Assembly: GCA_019418225.1 (NCBI GenBank)
Contig: DYCF01000017.1
Span: 35,342 to 99,341, forward strand
Origin: Clostridiales bacterium
Lineage (GTDB): Bacteria; Bacillota; Clostridia; Lachnospirales; Cellulosilyticaceae
Direction: 5' to 3'
Length of the DNA stretch: 64,000 nt
Below, piece after piece: positions 8,865-17,070 of this stretch. Within the stretch, counting starts at the first letter, position 1. Each line of letters opens with the position of its first letter. A program made the position numbers and the translations under genes. The notes beneath the pieces are model-generated. The model was not told where the DNA came from and did not search any database. It saw nothing but the letters and a program-made list of their open reading frames with translations.

Positions 8865-10018
8865 CAGCACTCCTCCAAACCAGTTGTTAGATCCCATCTA
8901 CCATTAATAATATCTGGTGAATGGGTTGCAATGATTAGTTTCACCCCCGTTAATGCTGCTATTTTTTCCATATCCTCTAAAAAGCTTTGTTGCCATGCAA
9001 TATGCAAAGAAATTTCAGGTTCATCAATTAAAATGAGTGCATTTACCTTGGATTTAAATAAAAGTTCAAATATAAGGATAAGTTCATTCTGTTCTCCAGA
9101 AGATAATTTATCTGCATGTAGCTTACCATTATAAGGTACTTCAAACATAAAGCCCTCTTCTTGACTCAAACACATCGTCTTATACGTAAAGCGTTTATTG
9201 ATAAGTTCCTGCATGAGCGCCATACGTGGTGCTAGTTCATCAAAAACACTTAGCTTTCTCTTGCTTTCTTCAATATATAACATCAATGTCTCTAATATAT
9301 AAGTTGGCGTCTGTGCTGTAATCTCCACCTCTTGAGACGTACTTGCAAGTAAGAGCCCAACCTGTTCTAATTGTTTACGCTTATTTTCTATCTCTCTTAA
9401 GTCACTGCTAATCTTTTCATACGACAAAGTCTTTTCATCCTTTGCCTTCCCTACTATGTCCAAAAGCCTTTTAGGAAAATTGCGATCTAATTCTTCATTG
9501 ACTTTCGCAGACCTAGCCAACGCATTTTTCATTAAATCTTTTAATTCTTTGGCATAGCGTAATACGGCGGGAATCATTTCTCCATTGTCATCATTCTCTT
9601 GAAGCAGACGATTGGCACGAATTAAATGAATCGGCATCTTCATGCGTAAACAACTTAATTTTTCATCTAGCTGCTGCGTTATTCCCTTTTCAACAGTCCC
9701 CTTTTCAGAGAAACATCTATAATGCCTTGCTTGCCCTGACTCAGAAATAATATACTCTATCTCCTGCATTGTATTGTCATAATGCCTTATAACCTCTACA
9801 CTCACACACTGATCAAAAATAATCTGAAACTTTGTAAAAGGAATAGGTAAAATTTCATCTAAACGATAATACATTACATAATCTATTAACTTTAATAATG
9901 TTGTTTTCCCATACCCATTTGGTGCATGAATAATCTTAATGCAAGCCTCCTCATCAAATGCAATTTCATAATGATGTAAGCCATACAAATTTTTAACCTT
10001 CACCTTTGTGATTTGCAC
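8864..10018 (-). CDS. SMC/OLD-like AAA ATPase, candidate AriA-type sensor of a PARIS-like system
   Basis: 384 residues, with a GTG start at 10018 and GAGAGGAG upstream. Walker A is APNGYGKTTLL (Lys38), the ABC-type signature is LSSGEQNELIL, Walker B is ALILIDEPEISLH and the H-loop is IIATHSPDII. Between them lies a helical region of about 200 residues (roughly 130-290), too short for an SMC coiled-coil arm but as expected for AAA_15/AAA_21 ATPases. The last codons contain the ribosome binding site of the DUF4435 gene, so the two are coupled. The pair sits alone between cellobiose phosphorylase and an RDD gene with no transposase nearby. A Gabija/OLD-like alternative is possible, but those have the nuclease fused. 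Confidence 0.82.
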   Translation of the reverse strand: MQITKVKVKNLYGLHHYEIAFDEEACIKIIHAPNGYGKTTLLKLIDYVMYYRLDEILPIPFTKFQIIFDQCVSVEVIRHYDNTMQEIEYIISESGQARHYRCFSEKGTVEKGITQQLDEKLSCLRMKMPIHLIRANRLLQENDDNGEMIPAVLRYAKELKDLMKNALARSAKVNEELDRNFPKRLLDIVGKAKDEKTLSYEKISSDLREIENKRKQLEQVGLLLASTSQEVEITAQTPTYILETLMLYIEESKRKLSVFDELAPRMALMQELINKRFTYKTMCLSQEEGFMFEVPYNGKLHADKLSSGEQNELILIFELLFKSKVNALILIDEPEISLHIAWQQSFLEDMEKIAALTGVKLIIATHSPDIINGRWDLTTGLEEC

Positions 10019-10130
10019 CCACTTATCACTCCTCTCTGCTTATAGTTTTAACTTTATTTTATAAATATTCTACACACTATTTATATTCTCCATTTATATT
10101 TTCTTTCCTTCTTTACGCAAAATCCCAAAA

Positions 10131-10178
10131 AAAGAAGAAGAAAAGCCCCTCTTTAAAAAGCAGTAGCCTTCTTCTTCT
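10131..10178 (-). terminator. Probable terminator downstream of the RDD protein gene
   Basis: An AGAAGAAGAA arm pairs with TTCTTCTTCT across a ~20-nt loop, with an A-rich run just left of it that gives U residues on the minus strand. The stem is purine/pyrimidine-biased and therefore less certain than the others in the window. Confidence 0.5.
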
Positions 10179-10219
10179 CCTCAATTCTTCACTTTTCACT
10201 CTTTATTTTTCACTTTTTC

Positions 10220-10798
10220 TTATTCATTCACCACAAGTGTTCCTGCCATAATATCATGCAATGCCTGTTTCTTCTCTGTCCAACCTGCCATCATATAGCC
10301 AATACATAAGATTAATCCTGAAATATATTTACCAAAATAACGTCCCGTTGCCCTCGCAAAAGTAATACGCTCACCAAAAAGATCCGTTACACGAAGTTGT
10401 AATGCCAACTTGCCAAGCGTGCCTTGATATTCTGAGCTTTCCATATAAGCGTAATAAAACCAACCGATTAATATAGAAATGAGCTCTGTTATACTTGTAA
10501 GGCCTATTCCCTTTAATGCAATCGCAATAATCCCATTAACAATGCTCAGAATAATCCCATCTATTACGATGGCTAAAAATCTTTTCCAAAATCCAGCATA
10601 TGTATTCATGCTACTATACCCCTCTCTATAATTTGTATGATAATCATTGGTATAGCCTGCATTAATATTGGTACCTGCTGCAGCTTCATTATAAGCTGCC
10701 CCACCTTCTTTAGTTGTTTTCTCGCCTAAAGGCTCCCCACACTGTGTACAAAAGACAGCACTATCTTCACACCATGTACCACATTTTCTACAATACAT
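10220..10798 (-). CDS. Zinc-ribbon RDD-family membrane protein
   Basis: 192 residues. The N-terminus is a zinc ribbon with two CxxC pairs (YCRKCGTW and FCTQCGEP), followed by a polar, Asn/Tyr-rich linker to about residue 65. An RDD domain then begins YAGFWKRFLAIVIDGIIL (first Arg and Asp of the RDD signature), with about three membrane segments and the second Asp in HDIMAGTLVV. RDD proteins are poorly characterised; some bind or transport ions or substrates. Single gene. Confidence 0.88.
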   Translation of the reverse strand: MYCRKCGTWCEDSAVFCTQCGEPLGEKTTKEGGAAYNEAAAGTNINAGYTNDYHTNYREGYSSMNTYAGFWKRFLAIVIDGIILSIVNGIIAIALKGIGLTSITELISILIGWFYYAYMESSEYQGTLGKLALQLRVTDLFGERITFARATGRYFGKYISGLILCIGYMMAGWTEKKQALHDIMAGTLVVNE

Positions 10799-10914
10799 AT
10801 AATCCTCCCATTTAACTGTTTTTATTATATTTTAAATATATTAAGTACTTTGTATATTTTATAACCAATTGTATAGCTTATCAATAAATTTCATCAATAT
10901 ATTTTTTATAATGC

Positions 10915-10948
10915 AAAAAAAGCCACAGTACTAATGTACTATGACTTC
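10915..10948 (-). terminator. asnS terminator
   Basis: A 12-nt stem (10920-10931 with 10936-10947, two mismatches) with loop TAAT. The A-tract on the plus strand gives a U run on the minus strand. It starts 14 nt after the asnS stop. Confidence 0.8.
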
Positions 10949-10961
10949 TTTATATCACTTC

Positions 10962-12356
10962 CTAGAACTCAGCATTACCAGCTGTTCTTGGGAATGGAAT
11001 TACGTCTCTAATATTTGTCATACCTGTTAAATACATGATAAGTCTTTCGAATCCAAGACCAAATCCAGCATGTCTTGTACCACCAAATCTTCTAAGATCT
11101 AAATACCACCAGTAATCTTCTTCTTTAAGGCCAAGTTCTGCCATACGTGCAAGAAGTACGTCGAGTCTTTCTTCTCTTTGGCTACCACCGATAAGTTCAC
11201 CGATACCTGGTACTAGAAGGTCCATAGCAGCTACTGTTTTTTGATCATCGTTAAGTCTCATGTAGAATGCTTTGATTTCTTTTGGATAATCTGTTACGAA
11301 TACAGGTTTTTTGAAGTGTTCTTCTGATAAGTAACGTTCATGCTCTGTTTGAAGGTCACATCCCCAGAATACTTCGTAATCGAATTTTTTACCACTATTT
11401 TTAAGGATTTCAATTGCTTCTGTATAAGTTACACGTGCGAAATCTGAATTTACAATGAGGTTTAATCTATCTAAGATACCTTTATCTACGAATTGGTTAA
11501 AGAATTGCATTTCTTCTTTTGCATTTTCTAATACATAGTTAATAACGAATTTAACCATATCTTCTGCTAAACGCATATCATCTTGTAAATCAGCGAAAGC
11601 GATCTCTGGTTCAATCATCCAGAACTCAGCAGCATGACGAGGTGTATTTGAGTTTTCAGCTCTAAATGTTGGTCCAAATGTATAAACATCTCTAAATGCC
11701 ATTGCAAATGTTTCAGCTGAAAGTTGACCTGATACTGTAAGGTTCGCCATTTTTCCGAAGAAATCTTCTTTGAAGTCTACTTCACCTTGTTCATTTCTTG
11801 GTGGATTTGCTGGGTCTAAAGTTGTTACTCTAAACATTTCCCCTGCACCTTCACAGTCACTTGCTGTAATAAGTGGTGTATGTGCATATACGAAGTTTCT
11901 CTCTTGGAAGAATTTATGAATTGCATAAGCTGCTAAAGAACGTACTCTAAATACAGCACCAAATGTGTTTGTACGTGGTCTAAGGTATGCAATTTGTCTT
12001 AAATACTCGAATGAGTGTCTTTTCTTTTGAAGTGGATATTCTGGTGGACATTCACCTTCAACCACGATTTCTGTTGCTTTAATCTCGAATGGTTGTTTTT
12101 GGTTAGGTGTAAGTACTAAATTACCTGTTACAATAATAGCTGCTCCTACGCCTAATTTAGCAATGTCTTTAAAGTTTGGTAAATGTTCTTCAAATACAAC
12201 TTGTAATGATTTGAAAAATGTACCATCATTTACTTCAATGAAACCAAATGTTTTTGAATCTCTAACTGTTCTTACCCAACCTGCTACAGTAATTTGGCCT
12301 TCTGTAGCACCTTGCTCGTAAAGACTTCTAATTGATGTTGTTTCCATGTCTTTCAT
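10962..12356 (-). CDS. asnS: Asparaginyl-tRNA synthetase
   Basis: 464 residues, standard length. The N-terminal OB-fold anticodon-binding domain (ITVAGWVRTVRDSKTFGFIE) is followed by the class II core. Motif 2 is in FRAENSNTPRHAAEFWMIE and motif 3 in GFGLGFERLIMYL. The 'YWWYLDLRR' and 'GTRHAGFGLG' segments are typical of AsnRS rather than AspRS. It charges tRNA-Asn in the cytosol. Expression is controlled by the T-box leader at 12503-12772, whose specifier triplet reads AAC (Asn), which independently supports the amino-acid assignment. Confidence 0.97.
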   Translation of the reverse strand: MKDMETTSIRSLYEQGATEGQITVAGWVRTVRDSKTFGFIEVNDGTFFKSLQVVFEEHLPNFKDIAKLGVGAAIIVTGNLVLTPNQKQPFEIKATEIVVEGECPPEYPLQKKRHSFEYLRQIAYLRPRTNTFGAVFRVRSLAAYAIHKFFQERNFVYAHTPLITASDCEGAGEMFRVTTLDPANPPRNEQGEVDFKEDFFGKMANLTVSGQLSAETFAMAFRDVYTFGPTFRAENSNTPRHAAEFWMIEPEIAFADLQDDMRLAEDMVKFVINYVLENAKEEMQFFNQFVDKGILDRLNLIVNSDFARVTYTEAIEILKNSGKKFDYEVFWGCDLQTEHERYLSEEHFKKPVFVTDYPKEIKAFYMRLNDDQKTVAAMDLLVPGIGELIGGSQREERLDVLLARMAELGLKEEDYWWYLDLRRFGGTRHAGFGLGFERLIMYLTGMTNIRDVIPFPRTAGNAEF

Positions 12357-12502
12357 CTCCTTAAAAATTAAAAACTCTTCTACTCTATCACATCTACTCC
12401 TAGACTGACCGAGACCAGTGTAATTTATATCCTCAAATATAGCTATAAAATGGCTGATGCCACATTATAATTAGTTTAACAATACATATTATTATTAAAC
12501 TA

Positions 12503-12772
12503 AAAAAGGCCCCGTCCCCCCTATAAATAGAAGGGACGAAGCCTTAAACTCCGCGTTACCACCCTAGTTAATCACCCTAGGTGATTCACCTCATATAAGA
12601 TATATCGGTCTTTCCCGGCTAAGCCTACTCATACAACTAGGATACTTTCGATTAGCAACTCCAAGATGTTCTTCACAAATTGCCCTCTACTAGACTTCCA
12701 CCACCGCTAGCTCTCTGTAAGATTTCTGCACTTGCTACTCTTCTTTTCATCGTTTATAACTATATTTAACTG
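12503..12772 (-). promoter_or_regulatory. T-box riboswitch, Asn-specific, controlling asnS
   Basis: The minus-strand leader contains the T-box motif AGGGTGGTAACGCGG (near 12550-12565), followed by the terminator stem AAGGCTTCGTCCC...GGGACGGGGCCTT ending in U residues. Stem I has the AGAGAG and GGTGG loop elements. The specifier region reads GAAGAACATC. The triplet AAC (12670-12668) sits nine bases before the conserved TTGGAG end, matching tRNA-Asn. Uncharged tRNA-Asn would stabilise the antiterminator and turn on asnS, which starts about 145 nt downstream. Confidence 0.92.
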
Positions 12773-12778
12773 CTTAAC

Positions 12779-12807
12779 ATTATATGGATTTTCACTTATT
12801 TTGTCAA
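12779..12807 (-). promoter_or_regulatory. Consensus promoter of the asnS T-box transcript
   Basis: TTGACA (12807-12802), 17-bp spacer, TATAAT (12784-12779): a perfect housekeeping promoter placed about seven bases upstream of the predicted leader start. Confidence 0.88.
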
Positions 12808-12881
12808 GCCATACAATATCTTATCCTCTTAATCTGCTATGCCTCTGACAGCTTATCTCATATTATTCTATAATATGATTT

Positions 12882-13667
12882 TTAACTTCTTCCACGCATT
12901 ACTTCATATAAGCAAATTGATGCAGCTACAGAAGCATTCAGTGACTCACAGCCACCAGGCATTGGAATAATAATATGATTTTTAACCGCTTCTTTTACTG
13001 TCTGTGAAATCCCATTACCTTCATTGCCAATAATAAGTGCTGTGCCTTCTTCAAACTTTGTTTCATAAATGGATTTTGCTACTTCACTTAAATGTGTTGC
13101 ATAAGTTGTAACACCTACTTTTTCCATAGCTTCAATATACTCAGCAATTTCATAGTCTATAATAACTGGTACATGGAATAAGGAACTCATTGTAGCACGT
13201 ACAACTTTAGGGCTATATAAATCCACAGTTCCCTTTGTTAAAAATACACCATCTACATTAAAAGCATGGGCCGTACGAATAATAGTCCCTAAATTTCCTG
13301 GATCCTGTAAATTTTCTAAAATAAGATAAAAGCCGTCTTTTTTGATCCTCATATTCTCCAAAGAAGTTTCTGGCATTTTTACAACTGCCATAGCGCCTTG
13401 AGGAGATTGTGTCTCACTAATAGCCTTATAAATTTCTTCAGTTACCACAACCCACTTATGATGCTCAAGATTTTTAATTTCTTCTGCTTTAATTTCTGGT
13501 GTTGTAATATAATGCATTACTTCTACATCTTTTGGAATTTCATTTACAGCACGAATTCCCTCTACAACGAATAAACCCTGTTTCTTACGTGCACTTTTTT
13601 TCTTTTGTAGCTGTACAATATTTTTAATAAGGGCATTTTGCATACTTGTAATTAATTTATTAGTCAT
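12882..13667 (-). CDS. TrmH/SpoU-family RNA 2'-O-methyltransferase
   Basis: 261 residues. The N-terminal substrate-binding domain (about 1-95, KKKSARKKQGLFVVEGIRAV) is followed by the SpoU SAM-binding trefoil knot, with motifs ENLQDPGNLGTIIRTAHAF, LIIGNEGNGIS and IPMPGGCESLNASVAASI. Members of this subgroup methylate ribose in 23S rRNA; the exact nucleotide is not predictable here. Its ATG overlaps the stop of ktrA by 8 nt, so it is the last gene of the ktrB-ktrA operon. Confidence 0.92.
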   Translation of the reverse strand: MTNKLITSMQNALIKNIVQLQKKKSARKKQGLFVVEGIRAVNEIPKDVEVMHYITTPEIKAEEIKNLEHHKWVVVTEEIYKAISETQSPQGAMAVVKMPETSLENMRIKKDGFYLILENLQDPGNLGTIIRTAHAFNVDGVFLTKGTVDLYSPKVVRATMSSLFHVPVIIDYEIAEYIEAMEKVGVTTYATHLSEVAKSIYETKFEEGTALIIGNEGNGISQTVKEAVKNHIIIPMPGGCESLNASVAASICLYEVMRGRS

Positions 13668-14322
13668 GTCTCTTTGCTTCTAACTCCTGTAATGATTTGT
13701 TTGCACCAACAACTACAAGTTTATCACCTTCACTTAACTTATATTCTGCCTCTGGCGAAACATCGATTTGGTCACCATGCTCTACAGCAATGATATTAAT
13801 ACCATGTTTTGAACGTACATCCAGTTCTACAATGGTGTGTCCTGCCCACTCTGGTAAGATGGATATCTCCATAATACTATAATCTTTAGACAGCTCAATA
13901 TAATCAATAATATTTCCTGAAATAAGGTTAGCTGCAATTCTTCTACCCATTTCATGCTCTGGTAAAATAATACGGTCTGCACCAACTTTTTGTAAAATAC
14001 GTTGATGAATCTCTGTACTTGCCTTTGCAACCACATATGGAATACCCATTTCTTTAAGTAACATCGTCAGCATAATACTTGCTTGCATATCTTTTCCAAT
14101 CGCTACAACAGCTACATCAAAGTTACGAATCCCTAATTCTTTTAATACATCTGGATCTGTGGCATCCGCTTTAACAGCATGTGTCACGAATGGTGAAATG
14201 TCTTGTACCATTTCTTCTCTTGCATCTACCACCATAACCTCATAACCTGATTCGGCTAGTGCCATCGCTAAACTACCGCCAAATCTTCCTGCACCAAATA
14301 CCACATATTGTTTCGCCTTCAT
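13660..14322 (-). CDS. ktrA: Potassium uptake regulatory subunit (RCK protein, KtrA/TrkA type)
   Basis: 220 residues from the ATG at 14322, chosen because GGAGGAG lies six bases upstream; an ATG at 14343 would start inside the ktrB stop region. The RCK_N Rossmann domain begins VVFGAGRFGGSLA and carries the acidic ribose-binding residue in VMVVDAREE. An RCK_C domain follows from about residue 140. It forms the nucleotide-gated cytosolic ring on KtrB. It starts 13 nt after the ktrB stop. Confidence 0.93.
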   Translation of the reverse strand: MKAKQYVVFGAGRFGGSLAMALAESGYEVMVVDAREEMVQDISPFVTHAVKADATDPDVLKELGIRNFDVAVVAIGKDMQASIMLTMLLKEMGIPYVVAKASTEIHQRILQKVGADRIILPEHEMGRRIAANLISGNIIDYIELSKDYSIMEISILPEWAGHTIVELDVRSKHGINIIAVEHGDQIDVSPEAEYKLSEGDKLVVVGANKSLQELEAKRHD

Positions 14323-14335
14323 CCAATCTCCTCCT

Positions 14336-15757
14336 CTATCCAACCATAACCTTTTCTTCTGGATATTCTATAATCGCTTTATTCTTATCTTGTTTAATCA
14401 TCAGTGCCACCGCAATGGTAATAGGGCCTAAACGGCCTATAAACATCGCAATAATAATTACAATTTTCCCTATGAAACTTAAGCTTGATGTAATCCCTAG
14501 TGTAATCCCTACTGTTGCAGTAGCTGATACTACCTCATAGAGAATCTCTATAAAACTAAAATCTTCTGTAAAGGATAATATGATGGTCATTGTCGTCATA
14601 ACAGAAATTACAATCATAATAATTGCCAAGGCACGTCTAATAATTTGTCTTGGAATTTTGCGTTTAAATACAACGGTCTCATCTGAGCCTTTTAAAGTAG
14701 ATAATGTACATAAAATAAGTACACCTATTGTTACCGTTTTAATACCACCTGCTGTTCCCGCTGGTGAACCCCCGATAAACATTAAAATAATACTCATAAG
14801 CTTCGAACCATCTGTCATTGCATCTAATGGTAATGTATTAAAGCCTGCTGTACGGGTTGTAACTGATTGAAACATTGCAGTATAAAGCTTTTCTTTAAAT
14901 GATAATCCCGCTAATGTTGCTGGATTCTTAAGCTCTGCAAAGAAGAAAAATACAAAGCCAAATACCAAAAGAAAAATAGTAATAATCCATACTAGTCTAC
15001 TATGCACACTCATCTTATAAAAAGCTTGTCGCCATGTAAATCTTTCTTTCGTTTTTATCTTATGTGTAATCGCATTAAGTGTATCTACCCACACTGTAAA
15101 GCCAAGTCCACCAATGACAATTAGTGCCATAATGGTCAAGTTAAGTAATGTATTACCCATATAAGGCGTCAAGCTACTATCACCTATAATATCAAATCCT
15201 GCATTACAAAAAGCAGAAATAGAATGGAAAATACCATATATAATACCTTTAAAAATTCCATACTCTGGAACAAATACACAAGCTAATAGAATGGCGCCTA
15301 TACCTTCCACTAAAAAAGTACCTGTTACAATATATCTTGTAAATTTTACAATTCCTGCTGTTGTATTAAAGTTAAGCGCTTCCTGCATAATGAGCCTATT
15401 ACGAAGGGTAATCTTACGCCCTAATACAATAAAAATCATACTTACTAAAGTCATAAACCCTAGCCCACCAACTTGTATACAAAATAAAATCACTATTTTA
15501 CCAAACGTAGACCAGTGTGCCAAAGTATTCACAACTACTAGCCCTGTTACACACACAGCTGACGTTGCTGTAAACAATGCATCTATAAATGGTGTAAACG
15601 TTCCTTCATTACTACTTATAGGTAGCATAAGAAGTAAACTAGCAATTAAAATAACTAGCATAAAGCCTACAACAAGTATTTGTGAAGGGCCTAAATACTC
15701 AGTAATGATATTTCTCCGATTTTTTCTTAAAAACCTAAGACTTTCATGCTGTTTCAT
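14336..15757 (-). CDS. ktrB: Potassium uptake membrane subunit (KtrB/TrkH family)
   Basis: 473 residues with about ten hydrophobic helices. The four M1-P-M2 repeats are visible through their pore loops, with filter glycines in TATSAVCVTGLV, SISAFCNAGFDI, SVTTRTAGFNT and SATATVGITLGI. It takes up K+ (often Na+-coupled) and is gated by the adjacent KtrA. First gene of the ktrB-ktrA-methyltransferase unit. Confidence 0.94.
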   Translation of the reverse strand: MKQHESLRFLRKNRRNIITEYLGPSQILVVGFMLVILIASLLLMLPISSNEGTFTPFIDALFTATSAVCVTGLVVVNTLAHWSTFGKIVILFCIQVGGLGFMTLVSMIFIVLGRKITLRNRLIMQEALNFNTTAGIVKFTRYIVTGTFLVEGIGAILLACVFVPEYGIFKGIIYGIFHSISAFCNAGFDIIGDSSLTPYMGNTLLNLTIMALIVIGGLGFTVWVDTLNAITHKIKTKERFTWRQAFYKMSVHSRLVWIITIFLLVFGFVFFFFAELKNPATLAGLSFKEKLYTAMFQSVTTRTAGFNTLPLDAMTDGSKLMSIILMFIGGSPAGTAGGIKTVTIGVLILCTLSTLKGSDETVVFKRKIPRQIIRRALAIIMIVISVMTTMTIILSFTEDFSFIEILYEVVSATATVGITLGITSSLSFIGKIVIIIAMFIGRLGPITIAVALMIKQDKNKAIIEYPEEKVMVG

Positions 15758-15857
15758 TTTTTCTCTCCTTAAAAAGCATTTAATAAACCTTATTGTATAT
15801 GATTACCTCTAAAATTTCTACCCTATTCACTTAATTCTTACTTCAAAAGAGTTAACT

Positions 15858-15884
15858 AAAAAGGGGAACCAACTGGCTCCCCTT
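15858..15884 (-). terminator. pfkA terminator
   Basis: Stem AAGGGGAACCA / TGGCTCCCCTT (one mismatch) with a 2-nt apparent loop; the A-run on the plus strand gives U residues after the stem on the minus strand. It lies 29 nt past the pfkA stop. Confidence 0.8.
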
Positions 15885-15912
15885 CTCTAGATGTTTTATA
15901 TATGATTATAAA

Positions 15913-16884
15913 TTATACTAATAATTTACTTACTTCATACATATATTCATCAATATCTTTTTTCATTTGAAGTGCTTCATTAATATCGTAGTCTACATAT
16001 TCACCTTTTACATATGCTACAACGCGTTTTGCTTTACCTTCACATAATAAGTCAACAGCTTTTGCACCCATCATAGCTGCATGTACACGGTCAACAGCAG
16101 TTGGTGATCCACCTCTTTGAAGGTGTCCTAAAATAGTTGCACGCGTTTCGATACCTGTTACTTGTTCTACTTTTTTAGCAAGTGCTTCACTACCACCGAT
16201 TCCTTCTGCAACGATAATCATGCAGTGTTTTTTACCATGATGTTTATTATCAAGAATTGTTTTAATGATTTCTTCATCAGATGGTCTTTCTTTCTCTGGA
16301 ATAAGTACCATTTCAGCACCTGAACTAATACCACACCATAACGCAATATAACCAGCATTTCTACCCATTACTTCTACAATAGAACATCTTTGATGAGATG
16401 TAGATGTATCACGAATTTTATTAATCGCATCCATTGCAGTATTTACTGCTGTATCAAAACCGATTGTATATTCTGTACAAGCAATATCAAGGTCGATTGT
16501 TCCTGGAATACCAATTGTATTAATTCCTAAGTTAGCAAGTTTTTCAGCACCTTGGAAAGAACCATCTCCACCGATTACTACAAGTCCATCAATACCGAAT
16601 ACTTTACACATTTCTGCACCACGTGCTTGTCCTTCAGGTTTGATGAATTCAAGACAACGTGCTGTTTGAAGGATTGTTCCACCTCTTTGTACAATATCAG
16701 ATACGCTTCTTGGTGTTAACTCTACAACGTCACCTGAAAGTAATCCGTTGTAACCTTTGTTAATACCCATTACTTTTAAGCCACGTGCTGTAGCTACACG
16801 AACAACCGCACGAATAGCAGCGTTCATACCTGGTGCATCACCACCACTTGTTAAAACACCAATTGTTTTTACTTTATTACTCAT
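15913..16884 (-). CDS. pfkA: ATP-dependent 6-phosphofructokinase
   Basis: 323 residues, the bacterial PfkA length. Phosphate-loop GVLTSGGDAPGMNAAIR, ATP-type GGDGS motif (VVIGGDGSFQGA), fructose-6-phosphate residues in VEVMGRNAGYIA and GHLQRGGSPTA. The active-site loop reads GTIDLDIACTEYTIGFDTA instead of the usual GTIDND-PGTDYTIGFDTA: both Asp residues are kept but Asn is Leu and Pro-Gly is Ala-Cys. It commits fructose-6-phosphate to glycolysis. Upstream lies dnaE on the same strand; the 186-nt gap may hold its own promoter. Confidence 0.94.
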   Translation of the reverse strand: MSNKVKTIGVLTSGGDAPGMNAAIRAVVRVATARGLKVMGINKGYNGLLSGDVVELTPRSVSDIVQRGGTILQTARCLEFIKPEGQARGAEMCKVFGIDGLVVIGGDGSFQGAEKLANLGINTIGIPGTIDLDIACTEYTIGFDTAVNTAMDAINKIRDTSTSHQRCSIVEVMGRNAGYIALWCGISSGAEMVLIPEKERPSDEEIIKTILDNKHHGKKHCMIIVAEGIGGSEALAKKVEQVTGIETRATILGHLQRGGSPTAVDRVHAAMMGAKAVDLLCEGKAKRVVAYVKGEYVDYDINEALQMKKDIDEYMYEVSKLLV

Positions 16885-17070
16885 GAAATAACCCCCTTAT
16901 GGTTGTTTTTTGATAACTCGCCAACTACTTCTTTTTAATTTTAACTGAACTATTAAATAAATCTGAACTAAGTCGTAATTTCACTAAAGTCATCTAGTTG
17001 TCATAGTCAAATCATGCGTTTAACCAACTTTATTTTACTTAAAATATGGGTAAATGGCAATAGCTTATGA

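Noticed and set aside
8170..8907. 245-residue plus-strand frame opposite the DUF4435 gene
   Set aside because: Antisense shadow of a convincing minus-strand gene; Ser/Ile-rich composition and no family match.
15291..15812. 173-residue plus-strand frame opposite ktrB
   Set aside because: Shadow of a membrane-protein gene read backwards.
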